DNA from: Phylloscopus collybita
Lineage: Eukaryota > Chordata > Aves > Passeriformes > Phylloscopidae
Reading direction: 5' to 3'
Length of the DNA stretch: 64,000 bases
Assembly: GCA_027886175.1 (NCBI GenBank)
Contig: JAJNNQ010000006.1
Coordinates: forward strand, 61,808,001-61,872,000
Shown here piece by piece: positions 58,734 through 64,000 of this stretch. Below the pieces are notes generated by a model, which saw only the letters and a list, made by a program, of their open reading frames with translations, was not told the DNA's origin and did not search any database. Both the position numbers and the translations under genes were made by a program. Positions within the stretch are counted from its first letter, which is position 1. The number at the start of each line of letters is the position of its first letter.

Positions 58734-59620
58734 AAGGGAGCAGAAACTGCCAAGGAATTTGGGCCTCTCTTCCCTGAGAAATCAGCAGAACCTTTCCTGC
58801 CTCGGCTGCAGCTCCAGCAGGGCCCTCCTGAGCTCAGTTTGTCACTACAAACCCCAGCCCTGAGCAAGGGAACCACAGAGAGGTGACATCCACTCCCCCC
58901 ACAGGACACAGTTCTTTTCCACAGGAACTGAAAGCAAAAGGGGCAGAGACAACCCAGAAGCCACGTGGTCAGCAGCAAAATTATGAGGGCACCAGAGGGC
59001 AAAAAGCCAAGACATTTTCAAGGAAGTGGGAAGTGGCTGGCAAAAACTGGAAGGTTCTGGCATCACACAGCACCAGGCAATATTTCCCTGCTAGGTCACA
59101 CTGCACTGGAAAGTGCAGAAGGACACTTAAATCCAAAGGCTCAAATCCCTCCTTTTGGCAACCCAAAATCCAGCAGCACAAACATTTCACTGCCAGGGCA
59201 GGAATGAAGGAGATGAAGTACTTGGTCACCAGAGCAGCAGCAGCAGCATGAGAATGGGTTAAACAAGCCTCAACAGCCAAGAATTTGATTTCTGGAGTGG
59301 ATTTGGGACCACTCCAGTTCTCTGGACAAGGTTATCATCATTTTATAGAAGCAAATATCAAAAATGCTGCAAAATCTCAGCCACTACTGAAGATGCCCTT
59401 TCCTTCAGCTGGAGGTTGAAAGATGTGATGCAGCTGGTGGTGATCACCACTCAGCAGGAGCTGGATAATCCCAGCCTAAAAAATGTGCTGGTTCATCCCA
59501 TTTGAGGAGGATTTTGGCTGGGAGAGTGCAGAAGTTACTTGGGAAAGGAGAAAGAAGTGGCAGTCCCCATGAAACTGGGCAAGACACCAGGAGGAAATTC
59601 TTCTTCAAATTTCTAGGAAG

Positions 59621-59653
59621 AACAAAAAAAAAAAAAAAAAAAAAAAAAATAAA
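59621..59653. repeat. Poly-A run
   Basis: An almost pure A tract of about 30 bases. No retroposed gene is recognisable upstream of it. Confidence 0.9.
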
Positions 59654-60637
59654 ACCAGACTCATGAAGCTTCTTTAGGACTTCCCCAAATTCCCATCTCA
59701 TTTCTGGCCCACAATCTTTGGAAGAATATAAAGCATCCCCAGGATTACTGATAGGTGAGACAGAAATTCAGGCTCATACATAATACAAAAATTTGAGGCT
59801 CTCCAAACTTCCCAGTCAGCTGGGTGCTGTTTCAAGACTTCTGATCCTTCTTGGAGATTACAAGACACCAAAGCCAGAGTTCAATAAAATTCTGTTGGTT
59901 ATAAAACAATTAATGCTAATTACAAAGCTTGATGCAGAATATCTGTATTAAAAGCTACCGAACATTGATTTCTTTTTCTAAAACACCAACTCCACTGAAC
60001 ACATTCCTTCCCTGTATCCATCCTCTGCAGGGACCTGACTTCTTATTATTCCTTAGATATTTGCAGGACTGAACACAAGGATTGGCTTGCAAGTGGACAA
60101 ACCAGGATTAAAACCTTGCAGAACAGTTCTTCTGCAGTTCCTCAGTCGTATTTCTTGGGTTCATGACCCTCCCTTTTACACCATCCACTTCCTTCCTGCC
60201 CTTCTCCTCACCAGGGGTGATGCATTTTTCAAAGAATCTTATTTTTAGCACCAATATTTGCACCAGTGCTCCACAGGCCAGGTCCTTCACCTCTCGCCTT
60301 ACTTTCCACACATTTACTTCCAATTTTTCCTGTTCCACTTCTCCATAATGAGTTCTATTTTGCATCTCTTCCTGTGTTTTTATTTTTCCCTGCTTTCACC
60401 TTTTTATCAGCTCCTCAATGCACGCTGGGGATACTCCTGCTGCTCCAGGAATTTTTCCAGGGAATAAACCTGGTGCCCAGAGGTTCCTGCTGCCCTCAGG
60501 TAAGGGTGGGACACGAAGCTCTACCAAGCAACTGCTTCCACATAAACAGCTTCTCCTTCATCCCACATTTGCAGCTGGGGAGGTGTGGGTGCCTGTGGCT
60601 CCAGGAATTATCAGCCTGCCATGGGTGAAGCCTGAAA

Positions 60638-60797
60638 AATCACAGAATCATGGAATGGTTTGGGCTGGAAAGACATTAAAGCCCATCCAGTGTCACCTCT
60701 GCCACGGGCAGGGACACCTTCCACTGTGCCAGGCTGCTCCAACCTGACTTTGGGCACTTCCAGGGATCCAGGGGTAGCCACAGCTTCTCTGGGCAAA
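60638..60797 (-). mobile_element. CR1 LINE 3' end
   Basis: Minus tail with ATCACAGAATCATGGAATGG, truncated after CCACAGCTTCTCTGGGC. Confidence 0.9.
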
Positions 60798-61805
60798 GGG
60801 AAAAAAGGGAAGATAAATTACTTGATCAACAACTTAACAATTCCCAAAGCAATCTTTGTGTGGCAAGGGAATCCCTGGGACAAGGGAACTGGAGAAATCA
60901 GCTCCTGAAAGAACACACAGAGAAAACCAGAGCTTCCATCATTCCAAAGTATGGAACTGATAGAGATTAGGAGTCAGAAAACACAAACACACGTGAGCTG
61001 AAAGAGCTCAGTGTTACAATGGACAACTTTTACAGGAGTCAGTCACATTTCAGGGCTTTCCAACAATGCAGAGATTAATGCTGCTTAGCACAAAGGGTTC
61101 TCCTGCCCTCTTTCCCAAGAGTTTAGGGACAGAATCTGCTCCACGCTGAAGTTACCAACACCTCCTTGTTCACAGGCAGAACACATCAGGAACAAAATCC
61201 AGCCAGGAGCAAAGAGCTCATTGCTGAGGAGGAGCCAGCCCAGAGAAGTTTTAACTCCAAGGTTAACCCCCACTGCTGTCCCCTGAAGAGGGACTGGCCA
61301 AATCCCACTGAAATCCCACCAGGGGCCTGCAAGGAACTGAAATTAGGCTTCAGCTATTCTGCAGAAGAGAATAATCCTCTGTGTCCCCTCAGACCAAGGC
61401 ACGTATCCCACACTTGGCAAAAACTCCTGCTCTTCCAAAACTGAAAATGTCAAATATCAGGCAAGAGGGTACCGTTCCCAAATGCTGTCTGCACCACACT
61501 CTCCAAAATCCAGTTCTTCTTATGGAATGCTCAAGGCACAAAACAAAAAGGTGACTCCTCCAGCAGAGTCAGTGCTGGATCTTGCTGTTTTCTGATCCTG
61601 TCTTTTCCTTCCAAGGCTTTGGTCTCCTTTCCAGCACCACCCCCGACTCCAGGATCCCTCCCTGCCAGGCTGAAGAGCCTGTTCCAGCCTACTAAAAATG
61701 CCAGTGGGAACAGGGGAACAAACTTTTGTGTAATTTTAACCTGCTCAGCTGGGAAGAGGGGTGGGGAAGATGCACAACTCCACTGGAAGAGCAGGTGGTT
61801 CACCG

Positions 61806-61850
61806 GAAAGGAAATAAAATAAAAGAAAATAAAAGAAAATAAAATAAACC
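61806..61850. repeat. (AAAAT/AAAAG)n microsatellite
   Basis: Alternating AAATAA and AAAGAA pentamer-like units. Confidence 0.8.
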
Positions 61851-62136
61851 AATATCTTCCTGCTTCATTCTCTTCCCCCTCCTTCCTGGCAACTGAGACA
61901 TCAAAAGCCCAATTGCTGCAGCTGCCTACACAGCAATTAAATGGAATAGTCAAGATGTCAAGCAACACTACTGCCCATTTACTTTGGCATTCCCAAAATA
62001 GCCAACAATCTCCACATGGCAGGTAGAGAATTTTAGAAACACGGCAACCCACTCCAAAAGCAACAAACAGCTGCTGAAGACAAGTTGTGTTGTGAGAACA
62101 TGGCTGGAGAAATGAGAGCCCACATTCACAGCAGGA

Positions 62137-62160
62137 TTATTATTATTATTATTATTATTT
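62137..62160. repeat. (ATT)n microsatellite
   Basis: Eight ATT units directly before a CR1 tail. Confidence 0.9.
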
Positions 62161-62284
62161 GGAGGTGTCCAAGGCCAGGTTGGACAGGGCTTGGAGCAAC
62201 CTGGGATAGTGGGAAGTGTCCTTGCCATATGGAACAAGGTGATTTTTAAGACCCCTTCCATCCCAAACCACTTTGGGATTCCAG
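62158..62284 (+). mobile_element. CR1 LINE 3' end
   Basis: Plus tail with GGACAGGGCTTGGAGCAACC and TTCCATCCCAAACCACTTTG. Confidence 0.85.
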
Positions 62285-62489
62285 AAATGGGCGGATGGGT
62301 CTCCCAGTCCTGGTGTTTGCTGAGAAAAAGGTGGCTGGGTTTTAGATGATGAGACTGTGTGTCTGAACTTTGTCACAGGTGAAGATGAGCACACTGCTAA
62401 TAAAATACTGATAAAGCTCCTCATTTTTAGTGAAACACTCTGAGTTATTTACAAAGTGCCCACTCAGTTCCAGTTACAAAGGGGTGCTG

Positions 62490-62600
62490 TTGAGGATGGG
62501 TGTCCCTGTGCTCTGCTCTGGGTGACAAGGTGGGCATCAGTCAAAGGCTGGACTCCACCCTGGAGGTCTTTTCCAAGCTCAAGGACTCTGGGATTCCCAC
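62490..62600 (+). mobile_element. CR1 LINE 3' end (diverged)
   Basis: Plus tail of the 11543 subfamily: GTGACAAGGTGGGCATCAGT, then GTCTTTTCCAAGCTCAAGG and CTCTGGGATTCC. Confidence 0.7.
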
Positions 62601-63347
62601 TGTGTCCCAGTCCCCTCGGAGGTCTGGCATTGCCACCCCATGGTCACTCTGCACAAACGGCCTTGGAGAAGCAGGAAAGCATCTCCAGCCTTTCCTTCCC
62701 TTTCCCCCTCACTTCTTCTCAGGGAGTTTCTGCAGTTTCAGAGCTCCCTGCAGAGCCCTGCTCTCCCAGCCAGCGAGAATTCCTGTGGATTCACTGCTGG
62801 GGATTCACTGTCCTTCCCTGCTGCCCTGCCACAATCCTCCCACTCAGAGCCAAAGATGGGAGAAAAATCAGGAACCCTTAGAAAGTCAGCTTTTGTTACA
62901 AAAAGGGAATTCAGGCCATGGACAGCTGTGTCTTCATTTTGCACCTTTCCCTCCAGCACAGCTGCAGGGCTCATGCTGTGGGCAGGTAACATTTGGTTTG
63001 CAAACACCTGGACACTGCTGAGAACAAATCTGCCACCAAGCTCCCCCAGTTCCCCTCAGCATTTGTTCTTTCCACGCTGTGCTGTGGAAAGCAAAACAAT
63101 GGGCAAAATGAATCATTTCACCTCCATGTGCTCACACCTTTCTCTGCCCAAAGCATCTCTTCCGTGAACTCACAGCAACACAAACCCCTCGCCCTCAAAA
63201 CACCAGAGAGTAGGGGGGATAATTTATTTTAGGGGTGCTTTTAGGGCTTTTATTATTGTTTTATTAAGAGTTACTAAGTGGGTGCTCTGCTGATGAAAAA
63301 CTGTCTGTATACACAGAGCATAAAAAAATATCCTGTGTTTTAGTATA

Positions 63348-63420
63348 TAAAAATACAGGGGTTTTAGTCCACAAAAATACAGGGGTTTTAGTCCACAAAA
63401 ATACAGGGGTTTTAGTCCAA
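63348..63420. repeat. 24-bp tandem triplet
   Basis: Three near-identical copies of ACAGGGGTTTTAGTCCA plus CAAAAAT. Confidence 0.9.
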
Positions 63421-64000
63421 GTCCATTACCTCTCACAACTCGGGACAGAGAAGAGCTGCTCAGTTTTGACTTCAGAATAAAATCCTGACTTTTTCCATAA
63501 AGTACACGCAGACAATCAGTGACAAAGGCTGGAAACTGAAACCAGTGAGAAGTGAAAGTTTTCCCCCCTGCTGCCCCCACCATTCCCAAAGCTCTTGGGT
63601 GTTGCATTTTTAAGGCACAAAAGGAGAGTTGAAGAGGCTCTGGAGTCTGCCAAGCCTGAGGAGAGCATCAGGCAGGATGGATGGGATGGGATGGGATGTG
63701 CTGCCCTGGGACTCTCCCAACAGATCCCAAACAGAAGCCACATGCAGGAAAAGAATGGGAAAAGTTCCCTGACGTGGACACGAGCAGGGCTGGGCAGCAC
63801 CAGGGTCTAAAGTAACAAAAACCAACGTGAAGGACTTATCCTGAGAATGCCAAGGGAACTATTAAAAGAAAGTCGTGGGTGGGGAAAACCCCACAGAAGT
63901 ACCAAGTTTGCCACTGAAGAGAGGCAGCAAAGTGTCCAGGCTGAGGTTTGCACCAAGCTGCCAGAGAGCTCCCAGAAGTTCAGGACGAGCCCTAAAGCAC

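Larger units (their letters stand above)
35425..64000 (-). other. MRPS6: MRPS6 intron 1 (incomplete)
   Basis: Everything upstream of exon 2 to the window edge. It contains the whole visible part of SLC5A3. I found no exon encoding the MRPS6 N-terminus and no promoter-type CpG island between 52.9 and 64 kb, so exon 1 and the promoter should lie further out. Confidence 0.75.
52856..64000 (-). other. SLC5A3 5' intron / MRPS6 intron 1
   Basis: Shared intronic sequence upstream of the SLC5A3 coding exon. It holds scattered CR1 tails and AT-rich unique DNA. No exon is recognised up to the window edge. Confidence 0.65.

Noticed and set aside
923..62600. The many CR1 fragments as possible conserved regulatory or coding elements
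   Set aside because: Shared blocks in both orientations, common 3' ends and variable 5' truncation fit ordinary CR1 retroposition.
1..64000. tRNA, rRNA, snRNA, CRISPR or prokaryotic-type elements
   Set aside because: None was seen. The sequence is vertebrate nuclear DNA with CR1 and spliced genes.

Overview
This window reads as avian nuclear DNA, probably from a songbird. Truncated CR1 LINE 3' ends occur in both orientations every 1-2 kb, solo LTRs and minisatellites are common, and the only recognisable exons belong to one vertebrate locus. The bird assignment rests on the density of CR1. The songbird assignment is an inference from the LTR and minisatellite style.

All supported coding sequence is on the minus strand. 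SLC5A3 (sodium/myo-inositol cotransporter, SMIT1) is a complete 715-codon intronless reading frame at 50414-52561, with a strong 3' splice site 294 bases upstream of its ATG. MRPS6 (mitochondrial ribosomal protein bS6m) is represented by exon 2 (35285-35424) and terminal exon 3 (21077-21257), whose splice sites join in frame. The arrangement matches the mammalian locus, where SLC5A3 sits inside MRPS6 intron 1. MRPS6 exon 1 and the upstream non-coding exon(s) of SLC5A3 are not seen and should lie beyond base 64000.

Layout: 1 to about 20.58 kb is the 3' flank of MRPS6, with no gene recognised, made of CR1 pieces, four LTRs (one nested in a CR1, two with exact 5-bp target duplications, one internally shortened) and several tandem arrays. 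About 20.58-21.26 kb is MRPS6 exon 3 and its 3' UTR. 21.26-35.28 kb is MRPS6 intron 2, which begins on the acceptor side with a 20-bp minisatellite about 10 bases from the splice site. 35.43-64 kb is MRPS6 intron 1. Inside it, about 44.47-52.86 kb is the SLC5A3 exon with a probably very long, AT-rich 3' UTR, and 52.86-64 kb is intron for both genes.

The two genes share a locus, not a pathway. SLC5A3 imports myo-inositol as a compatible osmolyte and phosphoinositide precursor. MRPS6 belongs to the small subunit of the mitochondrial ribosome.

I found no convincing new molecular system. The most unusual content is structural: a 219-bp inverted repeat with one mismatch, a 0.75-kb inverted duplication whose arms flank the last MRPS6 exon, an inverted pair of G-rich minisatellite modules 34 kb apart, and a VNTR abutting a constitutive splice acceptor. 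Stretches not listed below hold no gene I can recognise.
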